DNA from: Siphlonurus alternatus
Taxonomy: Eukaryota > Arthropoda > Insecta > Ephemeroptera > Siphlonuridae
Direction: 5' to 3'
Length of the DNA stretch: 64,000 bases
NCBI GenBank assembly: GCA_949825025.1
Contig: OX463782.1
Span: 33,203,351 to 33,267,350 of the forward strand
This document shows positions 1 through 27,094 of the stretch, in pieces. A model generated the notes under the pieces. It was given only the letters and a program-made list of their open reading frames with translations, made no database searches and had not been told where the DNA came from. The position numbers were made by a program, and so were the translations under genes. Positions within the stretch are counted from its first letter, which is position 1; each line of letters opens with the position of its first letter.

Positions 1-510
1 ACCTACATGGGAAACAAATTAATCACCCTCTATCTTTGTATTGTCATCTGTTAGTTAGAATGCACCACCCACGACAATCGTCCAAGTTGTCCCACCATGT
101 CGATGACTCGCATCAGAGCAATAGCGACCGCTCTGCCTGCACGTATAATTAATATATGATGGGAATGTACGTTGTTTCGGTAAAAAATAAAGAAGAAAAC
201 AACGGATGACGTAGACAATACAAACAATTTATTTATTTTTACAATCTTTCTCAGGCCAGTACACTACTATACAAATAATATGTGACACATATTATGAGTC
301 ATTATATATAATATCATCATGTAAATATTAAGAACCAATTAAAACACTGGTGTCAAATGAAACAAAAATTAATTACATTCAGTTCTATTTTTAATAAATT
401 CTTGCAAATTATTTTGTAATAAATGATAAAATGAATGGAAGAGAATAATAAAATTGTAACATAAAAAAATATAAAGATAATTAAATATGATAGTATATTA
501 ACTGAATTAA

Positions 511-633
511 TAGGCCTGTTCGTAAACCCTGCTCGTTGTACACTTTCTACACCCAATCGACCTTATATCGCATGTACATAAGGTCGATTGGGTGCAGAAA
601 GTGTACACCGAGTAGGGTTTACGAACAGGCCTA
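511..633. mobile_element. MITE, 123 bp hairpin
   Basis: Near-perfect inverted repeat: TAGGCCTGTTCGTAAACCCT at one end and its complement at the other, with a short loop around GCATGTACAT. The terminal TA could be a TA TSD (Tc1/mariner type), but this is not certain. Confidence 0.75.
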
Positions 634-1412
634 ATGTTATATATATATATATATGTTAATATATAATACAGTTATAACCATGTACAATTAATACAACATT
701 ACACTGTACATTAAATTCTTATTACACGTAGAAGCATAAAATTTAGACCAAAGAGTTTACAATATAAAATCTCTGTTTAGACTTTCTGATTTCTGAATTA
801 TAAGATTGGCGACCTAGCAAAGAAAAGCGTTCACAAGAGCGTGCCAAATTTTGACCATCTCAGAAGTAGCTAGAATTAGGCCATGGATTAATTTTTACGT
901 TTGAACCATAAAATTACAATGTGTCTTCATACTCTTGATGATTGAGGAAGAATTTAATTACAACTCACCAATTTCCTACATATCATATTTAATCAAATTA
1001 AAAAATTTCATTATTTACATTATAAGAACATATCTGACACTTACCGTCAGAACTAAAAAGATGTATCAACCTTTCTCCTTATTGGAACTTTTATTCAGGG
1101 TATACCTTTTTGAATCCGACATTGTAATTAATAGTAATGTGTGTTCCTCTATTAACTTAATTAAATTTTAAGAAAAGAATTTAATTCATATGTAATGAAT
1201 TTATTTCAGTCTTCCTCAGATCTAAATTTTACATCTAAATTCAAATTATATAAAAAAATGTACCATTCAGTCATTCTATAATTACTTTAATTGTTTGTGT
1301 ATTAATTATATTTATAAATTATATTATAATTAGTAATTTGTCTCAAAAAGTGTCTACTATATTTATATTAATTTAACGATCAGTTTTTATGTAATTTTTC
1401 TTTACTAATTAT

Positions 1413-2645
1413 CAGGGTTCCGGACCGCCGGTGAAAACGGTCCGGTCAACCGCGGTCCGGTCGTTGATCTGCCGGTCAAAAATATGGACCGATCGACCGG
1501 TCTCATCGCAGCGGCGGTCGCGTGACCGGTCGCGGTCGGGGCACGGCGGTCATGTTGGACCGGTCATGACCGGTCGCGTCAAAATACGCGGTCATTTCGG
1601 TCAAATGGACCGCGGCGGATCGTGACCGCGGTCGCATATATAAAATATATTCTCGGGATAATCGGGATTTTCGGGCATAATTATATTATTATATTATATA
1701 TATGCTATGCATACAGCTGCCTTCTTTTAACAGTATTCAATACTTATTATTCGTTATTAAGTATATACTTATAACGAATAATAAGTATTTCTTATTCGTT
1801 GGTGAATGTCACGTGACACTACTGACCAATCGGAATCAAGAATTCGGGATAAATTTTTCTTAATTTTTCATTTATGCTTTCGTAAACTTGAGGTAACATG
1901 ATGAAGTGTGGTCGATCCTGCATGATTACTCATATTCATAACATTACTTACAAACGCCGGTACAGTACATGCCCGTTCAACTTGATCGTCGGTCCAACTT
2001 GATAGTTGAGACCGACCGACCCGGTCGTTACTTCGTTCTGGACGAGAACTTCTCGTCGTTAGTTATACCTGAGCATTGCGAGCGAGAGTATGTCGCCGAT
2101 AACCGATAACCAGCAAGCAGACAGCAATTATGCATGATCAGTTTTAAAGTATTAATTATGTACTTTATTATGAACTAAAAAAAGAAAAAAGAGAGTAAGT
2201 ACGAAATAACAAAAATAATATGTATTTATAATTTAATAGTATAAATATTTTACTTTTTATATTTTATATTATAACATAAATATGTCTAACATATAAAATA
2301 TATTAATGATGTATAACTATATGAAAACCACGATCGCAAATAAAGTGATGTTGACCGCGATCTTAATTTCAGTTCTTCAGTGAGGAGCGATTTTAATATT
2401 TTTAACTTTTAAATTTTTCAAGGCCGCTAAATTTACGATCGCGGTCGGTAGTTCGAAATAACCGTTCAATGTGCGCGGTCTTGGTCAGACCGGTCGCGGT
2501 CGCTGTCCGGCCGGTCGCGATCGATGGTCAGACCGGTCGCGGTCGAACATCAACGGTCATTTATGGACCGGTCATGACCGGTCAAGCAAAATGAGCGTTT
2601 TTTTGCGGTCATGACCGGTCTGAAACGGTCCGGTCCGGAACCCTG
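1413..2645. mobile_element. Non-autonomous hAT-like element, 1.2 kb
   Basis: Terminal inverted repeats CAGGGTTCCGGACC with an exact 8-bp TSD, CTAATTAT, at 1405-1412 and 2646-2653. Both ends are dense in CGGTC/GACCG subrepeats (ACCGGTCGCGGTC and variants). The AT-rich middle has no transposase-like frame. Confidence 0.9.
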
Positions 2646-4846
2646 CTAATTATTCAAAATGTATTAATGTTCTCAATTTATAAAAATGTAAAATTTCTTA
2701 AATTCTGCCATCTTGTCCGCGATTCATAAATAACAAACTAACGTTCCCCGCGCTTACGAGTTCTAAACTCTTGAGGTCTAACTTGTATTTCTAACTTGTA
2801 ACATATGTTTTACTTTTGAATAAACACAATTAAAAAAAAAAATACTATTCACCAAAAACTCATGAAAATAATAATAAAAAAAAAATCATCGTACCGGGAA
2901 AGTTGAATGGCCAACAGATATCACTATCGTTAATATATTGTTTGGACATCAACTCTGCAGCCCCATCTTTCGTCCCTGAAAATCTGAGCGCGTTACAAGC
3001 AAGGTTACTGCCCGCTTTTTTTTTTGGTGAGAAAGAAGTTGCCTAGCCTCAAGGCAAAATGACTTCAAGATGCTTTTCATTAAATCAAAGTGCACAACAA
3101 TGAACATTTCTTCTTAATAAAAACCTCACCATACATTTTTAATAACAATGAAAATAAATTTTTAAGTAAATTTGAATAAAAATAAAAACAAACATAATAT
3201 AGATTCAAAAATTCTTGATGCTAAATAAGGCTTGATATTTCTTTTTAAATTTATTAGTGAGTATTATTATTGAAGTGATATAAAAATATAACATCTTTAC
3301 AATGCAGATATATAAAAATAGTTGTTGCTTGAAAAAAAAAAAAAATTAAAAAAGGTATAAGTAAATCATTGCCTGAATTTTAATAGAAATGAAGTATGTT
3401 ACCTTATTTTGCCCGGCGAAGGATAAATTAATTGTTTAGATGCTTTTTTTTTTTTAAAAAATAGTAACAAAATATTTGTTAACTGTGCATTACAAATTTA
3501 AGTTTGCATGTCTATTGCGTATTGGTTCGGCAGTAACATTATGACGAACGGTTTCTGCTGATGACATTTCTGATAAATCAGATTGTTTCATAAATTTACT
3601 GTAAAAATTATTAATAAAAAATATGCTGACTTGATTTATGTTTGGTTTGTTTTTATATTTTTTAAAATACAATAAATAACAATACAGGTGTTGCGTGCAA
3701 GTACAATAGGAAAAAAACATTTTTTATTATTTATAACTCTTATATAAAAGAATGTCAACCGGATTATGTTATAAAAAGTTGAACATAGTGATTTTCTATT
3801 AATAATTCTCTTAAAAATGCTTCGTGTATAAAAAACAATAACACGTTCAAAGTTTATTGAAACATACTAGTGTACTCTTCATTTATCATAAATCGATCAT
3901 GGTCGCTGCAAAGGTACTCTTTCTTATAGAGTCTGGCCTTGAGAAGTTTGAGAATTGTTGGAACGTATAAGCTCCTTAAGGCTCCTTTGCTACTAACTTG
4001 CTATCGATGTTTTGGTCATAACAGCACAATCGATTCCGTGATAAAATTTCAGGGGACTTTAAGTTTACTGATTTTTTTTTTTATTTCTATTTTTTATATA
4101 AAGGAAAATTTATGTATTGTATATAATATATTTATATATACTTGATTATCTTTTAATTATTTATGTAGCTATTTAAAATCAGACCTACACCCTATTAATG
4201 TTTTATATTTTGTTTATTAGAATGTGAAGACAGGATATTTCTTAGAAAACTAATCAAATAAATTTATCTGATCAAATAAATTAATACCCCTGCTCTGCAA
4301 AGAACATATTTCTAGATTTTGAAATCTTCTGCATGTCCAGGCTATCTTGTTTTTAATTTACTAACTAAAAATAATAAAAAAATTGATACGAACATTAATG
4401 AAGTTATCAGAAATATAATCTTGAAAAAGCAATCAAGAAATTTTTACGTTATATATATAAATAACATGCCCACAAGATAATATTTTCCCCAAGTTTTACT
4501 GTAAAAAAAAAAATTAAAAAATCTTTACTTTTTTTTCTACTTGATAAAAAAAGAGCAACAGAATAACAGATTTTTTTTTATTATTTTTACAATAAATGTA
4601 ATTGTATAATTATTATAATTAAATTCATGACAATGATAATGCTAATTATACATAATAAAGCTATTATTTTCAGTATATAATAACGATAAAAAATAAACTA
4701 ATTAACATACTTGAATGTGTAAAGTACTTAAGAGCGCGTACACTTAAGTACTCTCAAGTGTTAAAGATTGGTGTGAAAAAAGGAAGAAGAAGAAGATACC
4801 AAAGTGTGTCACATTTACCCCCACACATAGAGTTGCGCCACCATCA
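2646..4846. other. Gene-free AT-rich stretch
   Basis: AT-rich with many A and T runs. Only short chance frames; no repeat with clear ends was found. Confidence 0.6.
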
Positions 4847-5023
4847 TCAAAAGTATTGCGCAGAATCAGGCTCTCCAATATTGCGAGGTGGTGGCAAATC
4901 GTTTCCAGTATCCAGTGTGCAGTCTCGTCGGCTGCACGTTTCTTCACGTCCCCACCAAATTCTCCACCATGTACTGTTGGTTGAGCACCTCAGCCCCAAC
5001 GGCGAGGCCGTCTTATGTGATGC
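4847..5023 (-). CDS. Possible terminal exon, 58 codons
   Basis: A GC-richer block in AT-rich DNA. On the minus strand a CTCCTCCAG acceptor precedes a phase-0 frame of 58 codons ending in TGA. It begins ASHKTASPLGLRC and has three further Cys, two Trp pairs and an acidic end (GEPDSAQYF). No upstream exon was found within several kb and no family is recognised. The opposite strand is also open over the block (a 92-codon frame at 4758-5036), so this could be an exon on either strand, a gene fragment or non-coding DNA. Confidence 0.25.
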   Translation of the reverse strand, partial: ASHKTASPLGLRCSTNSTWWRIWWGREETCSRRDCTLDTGNDLPPPRNIGEPDSAQYF

Positions 5024-6480
5024 CTGGAGGAGCTAAAAAAGGTCTGAATTATTTTAATTATTAAAAAAATATTGCACATTATACAATACAAGAAAAATCA
5101 TTTTTTAATTCAAATTTTATTCAATAAGGTATCTTCATAAGAATTTTGTATTTTAGTCTAGAAATTTTTACTATTTATTATAAAATTAGTATTCAATTTA
5201 GTACAGAAATTTTATATATATAATTTTATTATTAAAAAATGTCTAGGCTAAAATCTATGCTTCTTTGTAAATATGCCATAGGCTTCTATATATATAATAG
5301 ATTACATAATAGTTTAAATATTACTGAAACTAAAATATTCTCCCTATCCAATTAATTTGCATGCAATATTCCATATAACTATATATAAATATCTGCACTG
5401 TAATGGTGTAATTTTAGTGCATCCATCATGTACGTTCTTACGTCACTTTTTTGTACACATTTTACTTGCGACGCAAATTCATAAAAAAAAAAAAAAAAGA
5501 AATCCGAATATAAAATTTTAATCAGCGTTTGAGAAACTTATAAATTATAAATTATTTTCCCCTCTTCGGAGAACTGCTTTACAGTAGATGTTTATATTGG
5601 TTAATATTTATAACACTTTATTGCGCAGCTTGAAAATCCAAGGAAAATCAACCTACTTATATTTCTATTTTTAATTATGATATATAATTTGTCTAAAGCT
5701 GAAATAATTTTATTTCAAAAATTCAGAATTTTCAATTTAGTATATATTTATGACTTCTATTAATTCAGATATTTTTTATTGACTCGCAAAAAATTCACCG
5801 TGAAATTAATTTTACAATTAAAAACAGTTCTATAAATGCCAGAGTCGTATTTTTATATATAATATTAATTAATAAAAATACAGAAACAAGATGTTAATAT
5901 ATTATAAAATGTAAACAAATATAACAATGGATGAGCGTCTAGCTTTTATTGATTTTGATGAGAGCTTCATGGTGTACAGTGAAGCAATGCTTGTAATGAT
6001 ATTTTAGATGTGAATGTAAAGTTCTCCCAGATATTTCTTAATACACATTTGTATCCACATCTATAGACTTATTATTCTATGAAAGTCCAAAAAAATTGAT
6101 TTTAAATGCTATTGTTTTTATTTTTTAATTGTGAGTCTCAACGGTACTGCATTACAAACAATAAAAATAATAAAATATATAGTTTTAATTATTGCTCTGC
6201 ATCTTGTGTAACTTAATTAAGTCAAAATATTAATCCTGCCTTTGTCTCTGCAGTCACAATAATTTTCTGAAGTCTACACTCATCATCCACAGACGTCATA
6301 TATGAAAATGTTGTTTTAATATCCAGATGTCCTTTTATTTTAAAACTTAAGACCAAGCTCATGTAACAACACAATCTGAAGCTCAATGACCCCCTTTCAT
6401 TCAAATAATGCTTTCAGGTAATGTAAGACAGAATGAATTAAAAAAAAGTAAAATCTGAAATAAAGGTTACAAAAATAATT
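5024..6480. other. Gene-free AT-rich stretch
   Basis: No exon-like GC rise and no inverted repeat with clear ends before the MITE at 6490. Confidence 0.6.
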
Positions 6481-6489
6481 AAAATTTGT

Positions 6490-6639
6490 CAGGCGCGGAT
6501 CCAGAAAAAAAATCTCGGGAGGCGCTGCTTCTTATGGCCAATGTTAAAAAAAATTGGAGTGGGGGGAATGACTATATTGCCCATGTTAAATCCAAAATTT
6601 CGGGAGGGGAGGCTGCAGCCCCATCTGGATCCGCGCCTG
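6490..6639. mobile_element. hAT-like MITE, CAGGCGCGGATCCAG ends
   Basis: Terminal repeats CAGGCGCGGATCCAG and CTGGATCCGCGCCTG, flanked by AAATTTGT and AAATTAGT (7 of 8 match). The same family as the element at 35523. Confidence 0.85.
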
Positions 6640-6777
6640 AAATTAGTTACTACCTTTCCCAATAATGTTTTTACGAGTCCACATTAGTCTACAAAATAAT
6701 CCTACTGTCCTCTCTTCTCTAATCAATAATCCCTCCACGAGTCAAACGGGAGAAGGGGGATCATCTGACTGTCACTA

Positions 6778-6875
6778 CGTTCACACGACTGTGCTGTGTT
6801 TCTTACGGATCCGTTGACGAAGGGTTGTTATTCTTATGAGACGTCGTCAATAAATTCCCTTACGAAACACCGTCA
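6778..6875. mobile_element. Diverged copy of the CGTTTACATGACGGTG hairpin
   Basis: Shares GGATCCGTTGACGA, the loop GTTATTCTTATGAGACGTCG and AAACACCGTCAT with the hairpin at 25012. The stem is eroded. Confidence 0.6.
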
Positions 6876-8146
6876 TTTTAATTATCTCTAGTTGACACCA
6901 AACATAATAATAGTTAATTTCTCTAAAATACAAAAATAATTACAAATAAACACCATAATTTATGTCACTACTGATAACGATTCTATTATACTAGTTCCAC
7001 GGCCCTTTCTAATTAGTAGCTCTATTGTATAAAAATGAATAATAATATATTTAATTTATGCATCACGAGGTCTCAGAATTTAAACTATATTTCAGTTCGT
7101 TCATTTAAAAATATTTCATTTAGCAAACATAATTAAAAATATATCTGTGTATTAATTAGTAAATTGTAATTTGCCCGGCCGATATATGAATTTATGTGTG
7201 TTTAACTTTGTGGTTTTAATTACAAAATTGAACAAGAATAAAAATATATTGTTCTTCAAATTCTAAATCTTAAAAGTGACGAAATCTGGAAAAAAAAAAA
7301 AAAAAAAGTCTTGTGCTCGATACAACAATACTTTATTTATAAACAAGTTTTTAACAAATTATTGTTGGTAATGTCTGTCCTATGAGTGAAAAACATAGGA
7401 CAGACATTATAAACAATGGTTTGTTATAACCATTGCAAGTAGAAGACTAGATATATTTGTATAATATTATAATTAAATTGAAATATTCATCTTGAGAGTC
7501 GTGACATTTTTCAATGAAACAAATTTTTTAACTGATGAAATCAGAAGCATTCAAATGTTGAATAATGGATTAAATTTTCAAATTTTATAAAAATGTCGTT
7601 TAAAAATTTAAGATTGAATATTTCAAATCTTGATTTTCTTATAACCATTTTTGCCAGATTTATAATATATACATAGTCCTACCATACCCTTACTGCATGC
7701 TTTTTGAATTCCTCCTAGAAATTAATTTTAATTAAGATCATAACAATTTATTTCTGCGCTTCTTGCTTTACGTTGTACAGAAATAGAAAATTTAGTTTCA
7801 AAGCACTTACATCAAAATTTAATAAACACGAACAAATGTTACACGCATTTTAAGCAGTCATTTGAAGCAGAAGCTGCTAATTTATTGTTTTTAACTTTTT
7901 AGTGATGGGTGCTTCAGTAATTAAAATTAAATCTTCTTGTCATACAAGTTAAGAACGTTTCATAATATCATTAATATGATATTTAATAATATTCACAAAG
8001 TAGGCGTGAATATACATTATATACGTAATACACAAGAATGAATTGAGGAATCTTAATTGTCAACATATAATATTGTAAAAGTCAATTCAAGAAAATGTTA
8101 GAAGTATGAAAATAATTTAAACACGTTAGTCATTTGAATCATTATT

Positions 8147-8469
8147 AATGAGATATTAGAATGTGAAGATTTTATTGACTTAATCGAAAGAAGGGGTAAA
8201 AATATGGTACTGTGAATTATTTCAGATTTTTCTGAGACCGGTAACTATTTTTAAAAAATTATTGAAAGTCTGTTTTATGACGTCACGGGCGGCACTGCCC
8301 TATCCTTTTTCTTAAGGAGTGCCGCCCGTGACGTCATCAAAATAGACTTTCAATAATTTTTTAAAAATAGTTCCCGGATTCAGAAAAATCTGAAAAAAAT
8401 TCACAGTACCATATTTTTACTCTTTCTTTCGATTCAGCCACTAAAATTTTCACATTCTAATATCTCATT
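8147..8469. mobile_element. Hairpin element, GACGTCAC-loop family, copy 1
   Basis: Long imperfect hairpin. The stem includes TTCAGATTTTTCTGAG and AACTATTTTTAAAAAATTAT; near the apex are TGACGTCACG and CTATCCTTTTTCTTAAGGAG. It shares these parts with copies at 22209 and 59610 and, less closely, 8676 and 59984. Confidence 0.8.
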
Positions 8470-8675
8470 GATAAACGTCAAATACCACTGACTAAAATGT
8501 GGTAAACTTGGCTACATTTTTTTGTAGATAACCTGAACTTCTTCGTGAATCGCGTCTATTATATATATTCTTAAAGTAAACTACTTAAAAAAAAAATACT
8601 ATGTATATATATACTTTGTGAGTGCTTCTAAATATTTTACTGACTATTAATTTATTTTTCATAAATTAAAATTTA

Positions 8676-9009
8676 ATGGACAACCTGCATAATTTTTTTT
8701 ATTGCAGAAATAAATACAGGGTACAAAATTATGCTACTTTGAATTTTTTCAGATTTTGTTGAGTCTCAGAACTATTTTTAAATAACTATTGAAAGTGTGG
8801 CCACGCTGCCTGGAGGCGTCAATAGGCGTCTAGTCACTATCCTTTTTATTAAGGATTCAGGGGTGCCAACTTAACTTACAGAACTTTTAATAATTATTTA
8901 TAAATAGTTCTGGTACTTATAAAAATTTAAAAAAAAAATTCAGAATAGCATAATTTGGTGCCCTCTATATACATTTCTGCAATAGAAAAAAATCATGTAG
9001 GTTGTCCAT
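8676..9009. mobile_element. Hairpin element, GACGTCAC-loop family, diverged copy 2
   Basis: Stem ends ATGGACAACCTGCAT and complement, then TTTTTATTGCAGAAAT and a GGGTACAAAATTA motif. The apex holds GGAGGCGTCAATAGGCGTC and CTATCCTTTTTATTAAGG. It belongs to the same subfamily as the copy at 59984. Confidence 0.8.
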
Positions 9010-9289
9010 TATTAACATATTAATGATAGCATGATGAAATGTAATTATTGTATGTGGTAAAAGGTCATAGTTCGATAGACGCGAAGATGTAAACTGTCGA
9101 GTGGTTGCTTCCATTTGCACCTACAGGGAGTAACGACGGGATGAAACATTACTGAGAGCACGTTACCATGGATACGTACGAGTCCATGGTTCGATCACTT
9201 TTGATATCATGAATATTATTTCACCAAGAAATATCCATATATATATATATATATGATATATATATTTTAATTAAACCCTATTGGGTACT

Positions 9290-9658
9290 TCTATTTACTA
9301 ATTACATACTACTTGAAACCCCGAACCTTCCGAAACCCTAACTTGAGCGTTTCGCGGGCTCTTCTGGAACGGGGGCAGCCATGGCCTTGCAAATCCATCC
9401 CGGCATTTGTCTGCGGCTGAGGGAAACGTGGAAACCTCAGCCAGGATGGACGCTACAGCTTTTGTCAATGAACCGGAAGTGCAATGGTCCAAAGCCAGGG
9501 AAACCACATAGTGGAAAAGCACAACGTTTTACCCCTGGGTGGGAAACGTGGTTTTTGTTGAAAATGGTCACCCATCCAACTACTAACCACGCGCGGCGTT
9601 GCTTGACTTCGGTGATCTGACGAGACCCGGTCAAGTGCACTGCGCCACACCTCCCACG
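9290..9658 (-). mobile_element. 5S-rRNA-derived SINE (SINE3-like)
   Basis: On the minus strand from 9658: GGAGGTGTGGCGCAG, then CGTCAGATCACCGAAGTCAA, then GCGTGGTTAGTAGTTGGATG and GGTGACCA. The last part matches the internal promoter region of 5S rRNA (box A, intermediate element, box C: TGGTTAGTACTTGGATGGGA in typical 5S genes). The following 250 bases are unlike 5S and have no reading frame of note. The flanks are AT-repeat rich, so the TSD and the exact 3' end are uncertain. It is far too diverged at its 5' end to be a working 5S gene. Confidence 0.72.
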
Positions 9659-9699
9659 GATATATATAATATATATCCATATATTATATCATAAAGATA

Positions 9700-12355
9700 A
9701 TCATTTCAAGTAAACACAAATGGGCGCGATTCACACGAAGAAAGTTATCCACGTTTCTCATACACTAACCATTTTTATTAACACTGAATTAGGCTATAGT
9801 GCTAACCGCCGCGGTTAGTAAGAAAACATGAACAACTTTCTGGATAACTCTTTCGTGAATCGACCCCATATATATAATAGTTTTTTTTTTTTTTAATGCA
9901 TGCGTCGGAAAATATTTTTGTGTTTACAAAAGAAAAGCAAAGATTTTTACAATTGACCATTATTTAATATCCCTCCTCCCTAAATAAATCAAGATTTACA
10001 TGAGAAAAAAAAAAGAACTTCGATTACTATTCATATTTTCTAATTTGCATCAATAGAAAAAAAAAATTGATTTTTTCCTGAACTGAGAATCCATCGAACG
10101 TAGGACGGCCTATTCTGAGTTGTATAATAATGCTGAGAATTATAATTACCATTATTGGTTCTACATTATTGTCGACACAATAATTATTTACTCACAGGAG
10201 ATTTGAATTAGAAAATTAGTACTAGATTTGACTTAACTGCGATGTTTATTGTATTAAGTCTTTATTCATTATTACTCTGAAATTTACATAAAGATTGAGT
10301 TTTTTTTTTTCAAATATTTAATTTTAAAAAAAAAAATGTTTCAACGTTGATTATTAAAAAAATTAAAAATATGGAAATACCATTATAATTAAGCTGTATA
10401 GGAGTGTGTGTAGTACTTAAATTTTTAATTACTCTCAAATTACTCGCAAATAGTTGTGTATTATAAAAACAACAACTCTGCATGATTATGTTTTGCTGCG
10501 TATTTTCTTGCTCATAATAATTTATTATATTGATTGTTTTCTCCTCATTTGGAAGTTTCTAGTACTGGTTATTTAACATTACAATTACATTCGTTACTAT
10601 AAATAGTATAAATTATTCGTTTATTTGTAGCAACCGCTCTGAACTCAAAGCAGCTATTCTAGATTGTATATTACAGGTTTATATTGTAGGTTGTGTTTAT
10701 TTACCAGAAAAACCTTTTCTATTAAAACGTGATAAAAAATATTGATGAAAATGGTTATAACTAAAATTATTTTTATTTATAAATTAATATATTCAAGTAT
10801 TAAATTTTCACTTTATATATTGAATGCTAAAAATTTAATAATAGAAAATCAATATTTATGTTTAATTATGGACTATAAATTTTATTACTCTCTTTTTGAT
10901 TATACATGTGCAGTATATCATATAAAAAAAATTGAAGGCATAAAACTTCGCCCCGTGTATTCTAAAATTGAAGCTGTTTTATCCAAGGATACTTTAAAAC
11001 ATATAATTTTTGGAGAATCGATCACATCAAAAAAATATTACTTGTTTATTTAAATCAAATATGCAACTGCTTAAATGGCATTGTGTGAAAATTTAGTTAA
11101 TTTCAATTAATGTGCTTCTTCCCCGTCATCGGTACGGCGGGTACGTATCATACAAGTTCACAAGTATAAACAATCAAAAGAAAAAAGTGAACTCAGCCAG
11201 GACCTTCTGATTGGCACTCTGCTAGCTGAGTTTACTCTTTTCTTTCGAACAAACGCTTTGTATGATACGTACCGTTGATGGAAAAAAGCACATTGCAATT
11301 CATTAATAAAACGTCATCTGATGGACATAACGTCACGTCTACGGACTGAAAAGAGTATTTAAAAATGAAAATTTAGACCGTGAATTCTGACAGTATTTAT
11401 ATTATTTCACCGTTAGTGAATCAACACAAAAATGTACATAGATTTAGCCTCGGGTTTGGCGCACTTAAATCTTATTTAAAATTCTATTACTAAAACGACT
11501 TTTAAAATATAGGCTAAAATTTTTTTTTTTTTTATTTAATATAATTTCACAGCGATGTAGCTATCACCAGGTCTTTTATTAAAAGAATTTACTGCGTCAA
11601 TTATATTTGATAAAGACATACTTGTATTATTTTTTTATTCTTTAAATTGTGTTGTATATATGTGCAGTGTTATTATTGTATTTGTGATTGAATTTCACCA
11701 CCCCCTTGGCATGACAAAGCAACCCCCACGCTGTCACCACCGCGCATGTCAAAAAACTCCCCCGCACAGCAACCCCATTGTTATCCTCATACACCCACCA
11801 TACAAACTCACTACATTTACAGAATCAAGAGAACGGCGGACGTTTATCGCACATTAGAACATCAATTAAATAGAATAGAAGGTTTTTAGAAAGGAATTAA
11901 ACAAAAGAATTTCAGCATGTAATTTAAAGCACACGAAAAAACTTTTGTTTTAACAATAAATTATAATAAGCATGTTAGAGAAGTGTGTTGACTAAAACAT
12001 GCAACTTGCATATTTATTAAATTTATCTAATTAAAGTATTGACATTCCAAAATAAAATCAATAATATTAAATTCATTGTGAGATGATATTGGTCCTCATT
12101 TCTGTGTAAATCAAAATAGCTTTCCGTGTAATGTCTTGAAACAAATTTAACAAATAATTAATTCTGCACTTAAAAATAATTAAAATAAAGCTATTTAAAA
12201 TTAAATGTTTTTCATTGTAATTTAAATATTTATAAAAAGGATATAGTTTGAAAGATTCAGTTAAAACTAAAAACCGAAAGATGCAAGTTGTTCATTGAAG
12301 TCAAATTAGAGGTAAAATTGTGACGAGGGCCGGTGTTGCAGCGGTGTTTCCTACG
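9700..12355. other. Gene-free stretch upstream of the proposed 93-aa gene
   Basis: AT-rich apart from a C-rich patch at 11695-11840 (CACCACCCCCTTGGCATGAC and following), which may belong to a promoter of the gene starting at 12356. It contains the inverted repeat at 11111. The 103-codon frame at 10742 is AT-biased and judged chance. Confidence 0.5.
11111..11292. repeat. Imperfect inverted repeat
   Basis: TGTGCTTCTT, GTACGTATCATACAA and AAGAAAAAAGTGAACTCAG on the left are complemented by CTGAGTTTACTCTTTTCTTT, TTGTATGATACGTACC and AAAAAAGCACA on the right. It is probably an old MITE; no TSD was found. Confidence 0.6.
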
Positions 12356-27011
<14,656 letters not shown>

Positions 27012-27088
27012 GTTGACGATTATAAATATGGGAGGGAAGAGGACAAGAATATTGAAAAAAAAAAAAAAAGGTTTTATACGAAACTTAA

Positions 27089-27094
27089 AATAAA
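27089..27094 (+). terminator. Polyadenylation signal of the proposed 93-aa gene
   Basis: AATAAA about 80 bases after the TGA at 27009-27011. Such signals are common by chance in AT-rich DNA. Confidence 0.4.

Noticed and set aside
9160..9200. tRNA-like B box (GGTTCGATCA)
   Set aside because: No A box or cloverleaf can be drawn at the right distance.
10742..11053. 103-codon open frame
   Set aside because: AT-biased codons, no GC rise, no recognisable motif, and it ends before a degraded inverted repeat.
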